Positions 37,378-46,503 of a stretch of DNA of 64,000 nucleotides are shown piece by piece. Made by a program: the position numbers and the translations under genes. Position 1 is the stretch's first letter, and each line of letters opens with the position of its first letter. This DNA comes from Neobacillus sp. PS3-34. Its GTDB lineage: Bacteria > Bacillota > Bacilli > Bacillales > Cytobacillaceae. Under the pieces are notes generated by a model. It did not search any database. It was not told the origin of the DNA and saw nothing but the letters and a program-made list of their open reading frames with translations. The stretch lies in NCBI RefSeq assembly GCF_030915465.1, contig NZ_CP133267.1, positions 4,763,001-4,827,000 on the forward strand, written 5' to 3'.

Positions 37378-38233
37378 TTATACCCACCTTCTTCTTAGGC
37401 AATTCAATATTTGGATTTTTTAGAGGGACATCCTTGACAACTTCCTGTGTTTTATTAGATCCCGATACTTCTTCCTTATCAGTTAGAGTAGGTTGCAAGT
37501 GGGGATTAATATTGATTAAATCATTAATGCCTTTAATAGTAAGTATATAATTCCGTTTAAATTTAAATGAAATTGATGCAATAATACTAATAAATGCAGA
37601 ACCCAATAAAGAGAACCCCATATTTTTAAAATAATCATTGCTGCGAAATGATAAAAAGATAGAAATAATGACAATTGCACCAAGAATACTTAACGTTTTA
37701 GCGTCATTACCATCTAAAATAAATCCCCTTTTAAGTAGAGCGTTTATACTATATTTATAGTCCACAATATCTTCATCTATTACAGGATATATTTTTATGT
37801 GTTCGTTTGTAAGGGGTTTAGCGTCTATTTCTATACTAATAAATTTATTAATAATATCTTTAATTACAGTATTGATTGATTTATCCACATCAATCTCATG
37901 TGAAATCATTAGAATTTCAAGGGATATATTATTAGTATCATTATTATCAAGTGTTTCAAATAAAAAATATTGAATCTTACTTTTCCAAAACATGGCTATA
38001 ACCGTATTACTGTGAAATAAACTTCTTATGTACTCTGCTTGTTTTTCCCATTCATTAACTACTTCATCTTTGTAATTAAACCCCTTTTCTCTTTGGAAAT
38101 ATTTTATTAATGTATCCTTTACTGAATGTGGGGAACTCCGTTTTTTTGAAGTTTCCATACTGAAATTTATAACATTCAAATCTCTCATTCCTCTATTAAA
38201 GATTAAAAAGATGCCCTTTAGAAATAATAACAA
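37370..38233 (-). CDS. membrane protein coupled to the DGQHR gene (about 270-287 aa)
   Basis: A protein with a soluble N-terminal half (KDTLIKYFQREKGFNYKDEV ... QYFLFETLDNND) and two closely spaced membrane helices about residues 182-220 (SILGAIVIISIFLSF and GFSLLGSAFISIIASISF), ending in a polar tail. The start is uncertain: TTG 38233, or one of several later starts such as the ATG encoding MRDLNVINF, which has AGAGGA very close by. It overlaps the DGQHR gene by eight bases. I recognise no family. A membrane partner of a DNA-linked DGQHR protein could be an effector that damages the membrane, but that is speculation. Confidence 0.7.
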   Translation of the reverse strand: MLLFLKGIFLIFNRGMRDLNVINFSMETSKKRSSPHSVKDTLIKYFQREKGFNYKDEVVNEWEKQAEYIRSLFHSNTVIAMFWKSKIQYFLFETLDNNDTNNISLEILMISHEIDVDKSINTVIKDIINKFISIEIDAKPLTNEHIKIYPVIDEDIVDYKYSINALLKRGFILDGNDAKTLSILGAIVIISIFLSFRSNDYFKNMGFSLLGSAFISIIASISFKFKRNYILTIKGINDLININPHLQPTLTDKEEVSGSNKTQEVVKDVPLKNPNIELPKKKVGINV

Positions 38234-38327
38234 GAACCACCAAATATCTCCATAGTTTTTATAAAATAGGATAAACCATATTCTGAGGCGTATCTAAATC
38301 TTTTCACTTGTATCTTAATTAAATAAC

Positions 38328-38354
38328 AAAAAGCTACCCAATTGGATAGCTTTT
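38328..38354 (-). terminator. terminator after the second DUF2442 copy
   Basis: AAAAAGCTA...TAGCTTTT stem with CCAATTGG in the centre; T-tract on the minus strand. Confidence 0.6.
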
Positions 38355-38395
38355 GTAATTACTGTGTTTAGGTACCACCCGAATTATTTATATCT

Positions 38396-38693
38396 TTCCA
38401 TTCTCCACACTTTTACAAATCAATATTCGCTTTACAAAGGTTTTCAATCTAGTTTATTTCTATGGACACGAGTATATAATTTATCTGGTCAATAAGGAGG
38501 TCTGGTGGCCATGCAACAGTGACAGCTTCTCCATCAATACAAACCTTCCTGTATTCTTTAGGATTCTACAATTTCTCAAGAATCCATTTCATGAATGGCT
38601 AATTATCTATAAGTCGTTTTCCCCATTATCAAATTCACAAATTAGCCAACCATTAAGATGCGGGAATGGTCTTGCCTTAATAATTACAGGCAT
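38396..38693 (-). pseudogene. DUF2442-like protein, decayed copy 2
   Basis: From ATG 38693 the frames read MPVIIKARPFPHLNG, then LANL/CEFDN and, after shifts, KPFMKWILEKL, KEYRKVCIDGEAVTVAWPPD and later CGEWKDI. The W-P and G-E-A-V pattern suits DUF2442. At least three frame changes are needed, so it is dead. It lies about 140 bases beyond the stop of the intact lipase gene, in the same position as copy 1 relative to its lipase copy. Confidence 0.5.
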
Positions 38694-38787
38694 TATTATA
38701 TATCTTCATTTATTCTTCTCAAGCCAAATTTGTATATCCTCTGATAACTAAAACAAGACAGGAGTTGCATATCTATTTCGATGACAA

Positions 38788-38816
38788 TAAAAAGACAGTG
38801 CTTCCTCAGCACTGCC
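38788..38816 (-). terminator. terminator of the lipase-like gene
   Basis: CAGTGCT/AGCACTG stem, five-base loop, T-rich tail on the minus strand, 20 bases after the stop. Confidence 0.7.
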
Positions 38817-38835
38817 CTTTCATTCATTAATTTTC

Positions 38836-39960
38836 CTATTTCACATGTCTGATAGAACCATCGAGGACGGACCACCAGGGGGTACCTTTGGGAAAGTCTG
38901 TGACTGTTTCTGAAAAAAATCTTGTAATTAGGGTTTGTACTCTACCATCGTTCAAGAAAAGAGGATGCATTTCCAGGTCAGTCCACTTCTTCTTCACAGC
39001 CAGTGTTAGAATAGTATCTTTATAGATGGCTGCACTTTCCAGTGGAACCACCCCATCGCCATTTCCCTCTGAATCTGTAGAATCAAAGTTAAAGAAATTT
39101 TCCGCACGCCCATCCGGGCTAAGAGGCTGAACGATGACGTTTGTTTTGGTAATTTCACCTTCTCCTGCAAGGATTAAAAACTTTTTCTTAACCTCTTCAG
39201 GAAGTTCACCTAAATTCATCATGGATGGATTTTGAGGATCCTGAAATTTTTTCATCCCATTGATCCTTTCCAAGAACATTTCCCTGTCATCATCCCCAAT
39301 GTTTGATTGCCAATGGTCAGGATTAAAAAGGTCGAAACCAGGTTGGTTTTCAAATGAAACAGCATTCGGATAAGTGGGACACATCTCGTAAACAGAAGGG
39401 AACGTACGGGCAATTTTCCGAAATTCATCATTTGAATTGAACAGTGGATCCCGAAACCCCCCCTCTCCTACTATAAGAGCAATCAGCGCTCTAACGGACC
39501 CCTTAAAGGGACATGCAGCCAAAACAGCATGTTCAATGACATCATAATTCCCTTGTAACTGCTTCAAATAACAGCTGAAAATGGTTGCCCCCATGCTATG
39601 GGCAATAAAGTTAAATGATTTTACAGAAAGTTTTTCTTTTAGAAATTCAATATAATCAGCTAAGCGCCTGGCTGTATCTGCCGAGGATTTCCTCCAGTCA
39701 TAGCCAAAAATATAAACGGGCGATTTCGTCTTTGTTTCAATAATGTGTACCGATTGACGATAAGCTAGATCTTCAACATCGCTCCGCTCAATAATTGATT
39801 TGGGGTTTACTTCAAAACGGCTATCCTGCTTCAATGCAAGGTCATAAATCGTCTCATACTTGCTTTGTACAGTTGACCATATCGTATCGAAATCCAGTGT
39901 ATTCGTATTAACAAGCTTAGTTCCCCGCATTCCAGGAATTAAAATAGTAGCAACCGTCAC
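38836..39960 (-). CDS. lipase-like alpha/beta hydrolase (LCAT/acyltransferase-like), intact copy
   Basis: A 374-residue protein. The oxyanion region ILIPGMRGTKL lies at the N-terminus and the nucleophile elbow is FIAHSMGATIFSCYL (S near 123), followed by a late acidic block with SEGNGDGVVPLESA and a possible catalytic histidine in LEMHPLFL. This is the pattern of LCAT-like phospholipid acyltransferases and lipases. No signal peptide is seen. The start is GTG 39960, eight bases after GGGAGG. It is the only intact one of three copies (see 32635-33475 and 35406-35850). Substrate unknown. Confidence 0.8.
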   Translation of the reverse strand: MTVATILIPGMRGTKLVNTNTLDFDTIWSTVQSKYETIYDLALKQDSRFEVNPKSIIERSDVEDLAYRQSVHIIETKTKSPVYIFGYDWRKSSADTARRLADYIEFLKEKLSVKSFNFIAHSMGATIFSCYLKQLQGNYDVIEHAVLAACPFKGSVRALIALIVGEGGFRDPLFNSNDEFRKIARTFPSVYEMCPTYPNAVSFENQPGFDLFNPDHWQSNIGDDDREMFLERINGMKKFQDPQNPSMMNLGELPEEVKKKFLILAGEGEITKTNVIVQPLSPDGRAENFFNFDSTDSEGNGDGVVPLESAAIYKDTILTLAVKKKWTDLEMHPLFLNDGRVQTLITRFFSETVTDFPKGTPWWSVLDGSIRHVK

Positions 39961-40148
39961 ATTTCATTCCTCCCTAGCTACGAATGACAGCACTTGCAGT
40001 CTTATTTAAGAGAAATACACATGAATAAATCTATTATACTCTTAGCTCTTAACGAAAGGCATGAAACGAACCCATATAAGCTAATTGTTTGGCCTAATTC
40101 TGTTATTCACGTAATTTACAATTTCGACAGAATGGTAAATTTTCCTCT

Positions 40149-40589
40149 TTAAAAATCTTTGGGTAACGCTTCTTCTATATCAACATCGTCTATAGACAAA
40201 TCCGCTTCCATCGGCAAATCCATTTCTTCTAAGCTAGATTCACTTTGATTGAAATCCACATCCAGTTCTTCCAGCACAGAATAATCGATGGTATACCATT
40301 TGGTCTTGTCCATCTTTAATTGGTTCCAATTGGCGGAAATGAGAAGTCCCTTTTCTTCCAGTGAGTAGATTGTTCTTTTAATGGTGCTTTCCGACCAGAA
40401 CGGTACTTGGCTTTGCCATTCCTTATATGTATTGTAAATCCATTTCTTCCCCTCAATGAAATTCTTGCTTGACTGAAGACGATAGTGGATTTGCTGCAGG
40501 ATAACCGCTTCATGTAAACCGATTTTCAGTGCGAGTGATGGTATTAACAACAGTACTGGGTTCTCATGGATAATTAATTTGTTCATCAT
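40149..40589 (-). CDS. DnaD-like phage replication protein, N-terminal domain (146 aa)
   Basis: Residues 1-90 form the winged-helix-like domain common to phage replisome organisers: LIIHENPVLLLIPSLALKIG, then EAVILQQIHYRL and WIYNTYKEWQSQVPFWSEST, IKRTIYSLEEKGLLI. The same domain, about 65% identical by eye, begins the 201-aa protein at 56686-57291. The C-terminal part is acidic and short (DLSIDDVDIEEALPKDF), with no helicase-loading domain. It may be a truncated relic or a regulator. AAAGGAG precedes ATG 40589. No phage structural genes adjoin it. Confidence 0.75.
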   Translation of the reverse strand: MMNKLIIHENPVLLLIPSLALKIGLHEAVILQQIHYRLQSSKNFIEGKKWIYNTYKEWQSQVPFWSESTIKRTIYSLEEKGLLISANWNQLKMDKTKWYTIDYSVLEELDVDFNQSESSLEEMDLPMEADLSIDDVDIEEALPKDF

Positions 40590-40838
40590 TTTGCTCCTTT
40601 GATTTTATTACATTCCCTGAAAAAGATTCATTTTGGTCTGTTCATCAGGTCATGTCTTCACTGTTTATATATACGGATCCAGATGAAAAGGACAGGTACA
40701 TGACAGTTTTTTTTCAAAAAAAAGCACCTGTCTATTAAAGTAAGTAGTTCCGATGGAGAAAAAGTAAAATCGGTGTGTAATTTCCACACAAATTAGCAGC
40801 GTAAATAACAGTTAAAATAACAAAATAATTTGCATATA

Positions 40839-40875
40839 AAAACGCTTGGGCAGTTTAAGGAACCCCAAGCGTTTT
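40839..40875. terminator. bidirectional terminator
   Basis: AAAACGCTTGGG and its complement form a 12-base perfect stem, with T-rich sequence on both sides. It separates the lipoprotein gene from the DnaD-like gene region. Confidence 0.7.
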
Positions 40876-40952
40876 GACTTTATTGTATAGTTTTCATTGA
40901 ATTAACCTGCCATCAAGTTACTAAAATAAAACGACCTTTATTAAACAGCCCC

Positions 40953-41417
40953 TCAACAACGGGTTTCAATTAGGTTATTAAGTATCAAAATGAATTCTTT
41001 TTGTTCTATAAAGCTATTTATTTGCTTAATAGAGTTCTTGATTAGTTTATACCTATTATCTAGACCATCTCCATATGATAGATATCCCTCCCCGTTTTCA
41101 AGAAGTATAAGGTTGTAAACTTGTTCCTTTTCATCAATAAAATTGAATTTAACATTTAACCCAGAACCGCATTTCGGAAAAGGTTCATCTTCCTTAAGTT
41201 TTTTTGCATTATTTATTGCATCAATAAATATTTCTTGTTTTGCATCGTTGTTTGTTAACTTCTTAGTTAATAGTTGTGTTCCATTATTTATAGGGACTGA
41301 TATTTCAATGTCTTTTACATTCTGGCTGTCAATTTTTATTTGGTTTGTTTGCTTGTTTGAGCAACCAGAAAATAATATTATTATTGCTGCTAACAAAATG
41401 AGAAATGACTTATGCAT
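40953..41417 (-). CDS. predicted lipoprotein (154 aa)
   Basis: A signal peptide (KSFLILLAAIIILFSG) ends in the lipobox LFSGC, so the protein should be lipid-anchored to the outer face of the membrane. The mature part of about 130 residues has a beta-rich region (DIEISVPINNGTQLL; LNVKFNFIDEKEQVYNLILL) and a helical tail. I do not recognise the family. ATG 41417 is chosen because of the AGGAGGGGGATA site; an upstream in-frame start at 41450 has none. Lone gene. Confidence 0.75.
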   Translation of the reverse strand: MHKSFLILLAAIIILFSGCSNKQTNQIKIDSQNVKDIEISVPINNGTQLLTKKLTNNDAKQEIFIDAINNAKKLKEDEPFPKCGSGLNVKFNFIDEKEQVYNLILLENGEGYLSYGDGLDNRYKLIKNSIKQINSFIEQKEFILILNNLIETRC

Positions 41418-41613
41418 TATCCCCCTCCTAGCTTGAGTATAAATTTTCAAAATTTATTTTTATTTTAACATAAAATGGCATTTACCTTTCTCTATTTCAA
41501 AACTAAATTAGGAATAACTTAGCAATTAACAATAAAATTAACACCCTAATTCGGGCAATGAGATTGGCTATTGTCAAGTACTTGTTTTCGTTAAAAATAT
41601 TGTTAGACCAACG

Positions 41614-41650
41614 AAAAAAAGCATACCAATTCGTATGTTAATTGGTATGC
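41614..41650 (-). terminator. terminator of the protease-propeller operon
   Basis: GCATACCAAT/ATTGGTATGC stem followed on the minus strand by seven T; about 65 bases after the propeller stop. Confidence 0.75.
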
Positions 41651-41716
41651 TAATTCGTATGCTATTTACAATGTTTCTACACAAAAATGAACTAATTACT
41701 TTTGTACCTACATCAT

Positions 41717-43669
41717 TTATTGTTCTTTCATCGTCAAGACGCCATCATCTGTTAACGGATACTTTACGATTGTCTTTTTAGGAAGAATTCCAGTTGCTGC
41801 TTCTCTGTATGTGACGACCAGGTTATTGTCCTGGACTGCCATATAGTCGATGTCGTACGGCAGCTCATAATGCTTGATTCTTTCAAAGGTAGAATAATCA
41901 TAGATGTCGAGGCCTTTCTTCGTGCTTGTGTAAACACGGTTATGGCTCAAATCAAAAGCGATCTCTTCGAAAGGATTATAAAGCTTTGTTACGTATTTCA
42001 TATCTTCACCGCGTATCGAACCCGTTTGGAGAACGACTCCGCTTCCATTGAAGATAAATTTTCCATCGGGTGACACCTTCATATTTACGGTGAACGGATA
42101 GTCTCCGTGGTACGGTGAATCATACGTAGCGGTATTTTTTCCATCGATGAACTGATACATCTGAATATCTCTAGGACTTGTACCGCTATCTGTCGCATAT
42201 ACCTTGCCTCCGTCTGGGTGGATCGCAAGGGTTGAGCCTCTTAAAACAGAGCCGAAGCTTCCTGTTTCTTCGTACGTCATGAGGGAATATGCTTTTAAAT
42301 TCGTCCAGCTTGACGCACCGCCATCTGAGATATAGATATAGCCTGCATCCGCTACGATATCCGCAGGGTCAAGCGCGATATCGACCTGTTTCTTCAGCGT
42401 GAAGGTATCTGCATCCACAACCGCAAAAGCACCTATAGAGGCTTGGCCGTAATTAAAATTTGTTTGCTTTTTCAGCGAGACGTATAGTTCATTATTGGCA
42501 AAAAACAGTTTGTCAGGCGGATAGGCAAACGTTACCTTTCGTGTTTGGCTGGTGGAAAGATTGTATTCCACTAAATCTTTTCCGCTGGTAGAAAGGCCGT
42601 ACAATACCGGTTTCTCCGGGTTAAGTATTTCTTTTTTCATATCAACTGGCAAAATCGTTTTGTCTGTCGTGACAGGAACTTTTGGTAAGGAAACCCCGGC
42701 TGATAATACGGGAACGAATTGCTCAGGCTCAGCTGAAGTGTCTGCTGGTGGTGCGTCAGCAGGTGGCATTGTCAGAAGCCCATCTGCACTTAATGGATAT
42801 TTTTTAATGGCCTGCTTCGGCAATGTTCCTGATGCGTCTTTATAGACAACAACTAATGCATTATCCCGGACGAACATTTGATCAATTCCGTGCTGAAGGT
42901 CATAATGCTTCAATTTTGCAAAAGTTGAATAATCATACACCTCCAGCCCTTTTTTCGAGCTGGTATAAAAGCGGTTATTTTTTACATCAAACGCAATCTC
43001 CTCAAAGTTTTGAGGGAGCTTGGCCAGGTAATATAAACCACTCGCATTGTATACGACCCCTGACCCATTGAATAGATACTGCCCATCCGGAGAGAGGCTC
43101 ATATTCACTTCAAATGGGTATTGGCTATCCCGTGATTCATAATGTCCGGCACTCTTTCCATCCTTAAACTGGAAGGTTTCTAAATACCGTGGAGAGAGCT
43201 GAGTATTAAGGGCAAACACCTTTTTGCCCTCAGGGTCTATTTCCAATGATAATCCTTCATAAACGCGCGGAACATCTGCTGTTTCAAGAAGCGATTTTCG
43301 CGAAAAGACCTTCATGTCCGTCCACTGACCGGAAGCGCTTGATAGATAAATAGACTCTGAATCTGCGACAATATCAAACGGATCCATCGTGATGTCGACC
43401 TGATCGACTAGTGTCATGGTATCAGCATTGATTACCGCGAACGCGCCTTCCTGTTTTTCAACTTCCCAGTAAGCGCTGTGCTGGCCCTTCGGAAGGGTCA
43501 CATACAGCTCGTTATTGGCAAAAAAGATTCGTTCAGGTGCAAGGTTTAAGGTGATTTTCCTTGTCTGCTTTGTCTCCAGGTTAAGTTCGATAATATCCTT
43601 ACCATCTGATAGGGCGTAAATGATTGGTTTATCCGGATTCATTACTGCGTCCCGCAGATTCGCACCCAA
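41717..43669 (-). CDS. duplicated beta-propeller protein, probably the cut-off C-terminal half of the protease upstream
   Basis: A 650-residue protein made of two copies (about 1-300 and 335-650) of a YncE-like beta-propeller. Matching blocks include MNPDKPIIYALS / LNPEKPVLYGLS, LFFANNELYVSL-type strands, SPDGQYLFNGSGVV / SPDGKFIFNGSGVV and KKGLEVYDYSTF / KKGLDIYDYSTF. There is no signal peptide and the start is a TTG without a ribosome binding site. The repeat unit begins upstream of that TTG (TDK-L/I-L), in sequence shared with the protease gene, so the propeller was probably fused to it before a one-base deletion near 43700. If translated alone it would stay in the cytoplasm. Confidence 0.75.
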   Translation of the reverse strand: MGANLRDAVMNPDKPIIYALSDGKDIIELNLETKQTRKITLNLAPERIFFANNELYVTLPKGQHSAYWEVEKQEGAFAVINADTMTLVDQVDITMDPFDIVADSESIYLSSASGQWTDMKVFSRKSLLETADVPRVYEGLSLEIDPEGKKVFALNTQLSPRYLETFQFKDGKSAGHYESRDSQYPFEVNMSLSPDGQYLFNGSGVVYNASGLYYLAKLPQNFEEIAFDVKNNRFYTSSKKGLEVYDYSTFAKLKHYDLQHGIDQMFVRDNALVVVYKDASGTLPKQAIKKYPLSADGLLTMPPADAPPADTSAEPEQFVPVLSAGVSLPKVPVTTDKTILPVDMKKEILNPEKPVLYGLSTSGKDLVEYNLSTSQTRKVTFAYPPDKLFFANNELYVSLKKQTNFNYGQASIGAFAVVDADTFTLKKQVDIALDPADIVADAGYIYISDGGASSWTNLKAYSLMTYEETGSFGSVLRGSTLAIHPDGGKVYATDSGTSPRDIQMYQFIDGKNTATYDSPYHGDYPFTVNMKVSPDGKFIFNGSGVVLQTGSIRGEDMKYVTKLYNPFEEIAFDLSHNRVYTSTKKGLDIYDYSTFERIKHYELPYDIDYMAVQDNNLVVTYREAATGILPKKTIVKYPLTDDGVLTMKEQ

Positions 43670-43671
43670 TA

Positions 43672-45138
43672 CTAATTTATCGGTGCTGTTTGGGAACGGC
43701 CCTTTGGCTCGGGCTCGACAGGTGTAGTAGGAGGTTCAGTAACCGTCCCATCATCCTCTGAAGGAGGCAATGATTCATAAGGGATAAAAGTTAATTTTGA
43801 TGCAGAAATGTTTCCATACGACTGGATCCACGCTTCTGCATGATTGATCCCGACAGCAAAATTCAGATTGCCGCTTTCAAAGCCAGCTGAAGTCACCCCG
43901 ATTACCTCTCCATACTCATTGAACAGCGCTCCGCCAGAACTTCCGTGCGTGATAGGCGCCGTAATTTGGATCAGGTTCACCGTTTTACCGTTGTCTGTCA
44001 TCTTATGCAAGTTACTGATGATTCCAGTCGAAACCGTATTCACGAGGCCTTCAGGGCTTCCGATTGTTACAATTGGATCCCCTTTTTCTAGATAATCGAT
44101 ATGGCCGATTTGAAGGCTTGGAAGCGTAAGATCCGCTGTCGTGCCCAGCAAGGCAAGATCTGTGTCTTCATCGTATTTCACGACCCCATTGATGGCAATC
44201 GCCTTCCCGTCATTGTTATACGCAACAACGCTGTATCCGTCTTGGATGACGTGGAAGTTTGTCAGGATTGTGCTTTTGCCCACGATAAAACCGCTGCCCT
44301 GGCTCATCGGCTCACCGTTTTTATCATAAACCTCGAGGTAAACGACACTGTTTTCATTGGCAATGATTTTCTTAAGAATGATGGTAGGCACACCATTCGC
44401 TGATAATCCTTTTTCTTTTAAAAGGTCCTCATAGGAGCTGGCAAAGGCATTGTATAAAACCGGATTGCTCTTTGCTTTTCCCAGCTGTGCGTTAAAACGG
44501 TCTACCTGGCCAAAAATCGTTTCATTCTTGCCTGATTTAAACGCCGTTGTAAGAAGGTTCATTTCCCCTTTTAAAACGGCGGCTGTCTTTGTTTGACTTA
44601 AGCTGCTTTCCGCAGGGCCTTTGTATTTTTTCGAAATCGCATCGCGGGTTGATTTGCCGTAAACCAATCCTAGCGATCTCGCAAACTTGCCTAATTCATC
44701 TTGTAACGTGCGATATGACAAGTTGGTTGCATCACTGGAAGGACTTTTTGCATAAGCGGCCAAAAGTGTTTGCGACTTAATCTTTAGTCTTTCGCCGACA
44801 CCAATTGAATTATTATAGGAAACCGCCCTACTATAAACCAATTGGACGTTATTTATGCGTGTTTCAAGCTTTTTGCGGGTTGTACTGCTTTTCATTTTTT
44901 TAACTGCTGTAGCGGCATTGGCTATGCCCGTTTTGGTACTGGTCATGAATGTTGTGGAAACAGCCTTGACCGTTTTGCTTTTTTCATAGTTTATAAGAAT
45001 TGATAGCTGCCTGGCATAGGCTTCAGATTTACCTACCAGCTGGTCTGGTGTGTATGTACTGGCCGCCCCTTCCCATGAACCCAACGTACTGGAAAAGAAA
45101 AAAATTGCCAGAACAAATAGAATGACCCTGTTTTTCAT
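43672..45138 (-). CDS. secreted trypsin-like (S1C/HtrA-type) serine protease, likely truncated by frameshift
   Basis: A 488-residue secreted protein. The signal peptide is MKNRVILFVLAIFFFSSTLG, then a helical region of about 220 residues, then a trypsin fold with H296 (LTNFHVI), D327 (EDTDLALL) and S401 (THGSSGGAL). There is no PDZ domain; instead a proline-rich linker (TEPPTTPVEPEPKG) ends in a short out-of-frame tail. Restoring one C in GGGCCG near 43700 continues the frame through FPNSTDKLVL into the beta-propeller, giving one exported protein of about 1140 residues. The catalytic triad is intact, so the enzyme could still act outside the cell. Confidence 0.85.
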   Translation of the reverse strand: MKNRVILFVLAIFFFSSTLGSWEGAASTYTPDQLVGKSEAYARQLSILINYEKSKTVKAVSTTFMTSTKTGIANAATAVKKMKSSTTRKKLETRINNVQLVYSRAVSYNNSIGVGERLKIKSQTLLAAYAKSPSSDATNLSYRTLQDELGKFARSLGLVYGKSTRDAISKKYKGPAESSLSQTKTAAVLKGEMNLLTTAFKSGKNETIFGQVDRFNAQLGKAKSNPVLYNAFASSYEDLLKEKGLSANGVPTIILKKIIANENSVVYLEVYDKNGEPMSQGSGFIVGKSTILTNFHVIQDGYSVVAYNNDGKAIAINGVVKYDEDTDLALLGTTADLTLPSLQIGHIDYLEKGDPIVTIGSPEGLVNTVSTGIISNLHKMTDNGKTVNLIQITAPITHGSSGGALFNEYGEVIGVTSAGFESGNLNFAVGINHAEAWIQSYGNISASKLTFIPYESLPPSEDDGTVTEPPTTPVEPEPKGRSQTAPIN

Positions 45139-45361
45139 CTTGTGTGAAGTTCCCCCTATTTCTGTTAAAAATAACCGATTACACCAAAATTATATCAACA
45201 ATAACTTATGGTAACACTGGAAATACTTCCCTTGGCGGGGACTGTTTTTACTTGTTTCATAGGGTTGTAACAATAGTTTTCTGGTGACCTATGATTTTTT
45301 CACAATATCTAGAAGCGGTATCTCACAGTTGCTGTCCCTTTATCTTGCTCATGTGGTTTTA

Positions 45362-46035
45362 TTAAGTAGTCTTATTAAAGGCAGTTTCCGCATTTATTGG
45401 TGGTGTTTTGTCCTCAACAAATAAATAGGTGTCAGGCACCTCCAAAGGACAATTGTCCACGATGGGTGCCTGACACCCCAGAATGAATAAATTTGAACAA
45501 AAAAGTGATGATTGATCTGCAGCATTTTTTACTGCTACGACTGCTTTGGCATAATCCGGATGGTTTGTCGCTTCAGTTACGTATTCCACATATGTTACTT
45601 TATTGTTTTTATCAAGAACAAAGATTGCACGCGCTAGCAAACGAAGTTCTTTTATCGCTACGCCCAGGGCTTCACCAAAGGAAAGTTCACGGTGGTCAGG
45701 CAGCATCTTTACTTTCACAAGACCGGCTGCTTTACGCCAGCGAGATAAAGCAAATGGTAAATCTACGCGTACAGAGAGAAATTCTACGTTATCCATTTTG
45801 CAACTTCCTCATTAAAGCTCCGAGTTTGCATATCGCAAATACCTGCAGCTGCATTTATAGAAGCGATCACACTAATCAAACGAACGCTTCCTTTGTCGTC
45901 ATTCAATGAATATGGCTGTAAATTTTCTGAAAGTGCAAGGAAATCAGAATCTATGTCTCCAACTTTTAATTCTTGACTGATAAGAGTTACAGGTTTCCCA
46001 CCAAATGTAATGGTATTTTTCCTTTCAATTGGCAT
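45362..46035 (-). pseudogene. tpx: thiol peroxidase Tpx, frameshifted and altered
   Basis: Two frames give a Tpx (atypical 2-Cys peroxiredoxin): the first, from ATG 46035, reads MPIERKNTITFGGKPVTLIS and IASINAAAGICDMQTRSFNE; the second DNVEFLSVRVDLPFALSRW, KVKMLPDHRELSFGEALGVA and KVTYVEYVTEATNHPDYAKA. One A is missing in the GCAAAATGG run near 45790. The peroxidatic cysteine (GICD) is kept, but the usual threonine before it is alanine, and the resolving cysteine of 'RWC' is replaced (SRWRKAAG). The C-terminal 25 residues are translated from the palindromic repeat at 45428-45477, which has replaced the normal end. Tpx removes peroxides; this copy should be dead. Confidence 0.85.
45428..45477. 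repeat. palindromic interspersed element (GGTGTCAGGCACC)
   Basis: Two perfect 13-base arms (45428-45440 and 45465-45477) flank a 12-base perfect palindrome, GGACAATTGTCC, at 45447-45458. The same arms and centre recur at 63291-63337, in half form near 62629-62640, and in eroded form near 6494-6552. It resembles REP-type extragenic palindromes and here sits inside the 3' end of the tpx pseudogene. Confidence 0.7.
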
Positions 46036-46111
46036 ACCTAATACCCTCAATCTTTATCTAATTTTGTTAAATCGTGTACTTTATTTAATGTGTTATTCTT
46101 CGAAAAACAAA

Positions 46112-46149
46112 AAGTCGGATATCAACTTAAACAGGATGATATCCGACTT
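46112..46149 (-). terminator. terminator of the isochorismatase fragment
   Basis: AAGTCGGATATC and its complement form a 12-base perfect stem; the minus strand ends in TTTTTGTTTTT. Confidence 0.75.
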
Positions 46150-46152
46150 CAA

Positions 46153-46437
46153 CTATTTGGAGCGTTTACCGTAACCGAATAAAGAGTTTAATTTCTCGAT
46201 GGCTTCTTGAGTTGTCCAAACACCACTTGAAACGAATCCAAAGTTTACAATTCCTGCATTGAATGCATCTTTACCAGGAGCAGCTGTTGCATCACTCACG
46301 ATATAAACGTCGAAGCCTTGTTCTACTAATTCACGCATATGGGAGTCAACACATAGGTTTGCATTCATTCCTCCAATAATAACCGTGTTAATGCCACGTT
46401 TACGAAGTTGTAAAACTAAATCAGAACCTCCGCCTTA
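46153..46437 (-). pseudogene. isochorismatase-family hydrolase, N-terminal truncated
   Basis: The open frame reads SDLVLQLRKRGINTVIIGG, then MNANLCVDSHMRELVEQGFD and VYIVSDATAAPGKDAFNAG, the C-terminal half of a cysteine hydrolase, with the catalytic cysteine (NLCVDSH) kept. Coding sequence stops at about 46437 next to unrelated AT-rich sequence, so the first half with the catalytic aspartate is gone. A start at 46368 is open but follows only an internal ATG. It belongs to the decayed redox cluster. Confidence 0.75.
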
Positions 46438-46503
46438 ATTTTAAAAGAACCTTTATACTTGAAAATTTTAAAAATTAACATCTACATCTTTGGGTGAATC
46501 ATA

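Noticed and set aside
41870..43071. Three plus-strand frames inside the beta-propeller gene
   Set aside because: Antisense to a gene with clear internal repeats; no start signals.
44101..44403. 100-codon plus-strand frame in the protease gene
   Set aside because: Antisense to a clear catalytic domain; shadow of a higher-GC gene.
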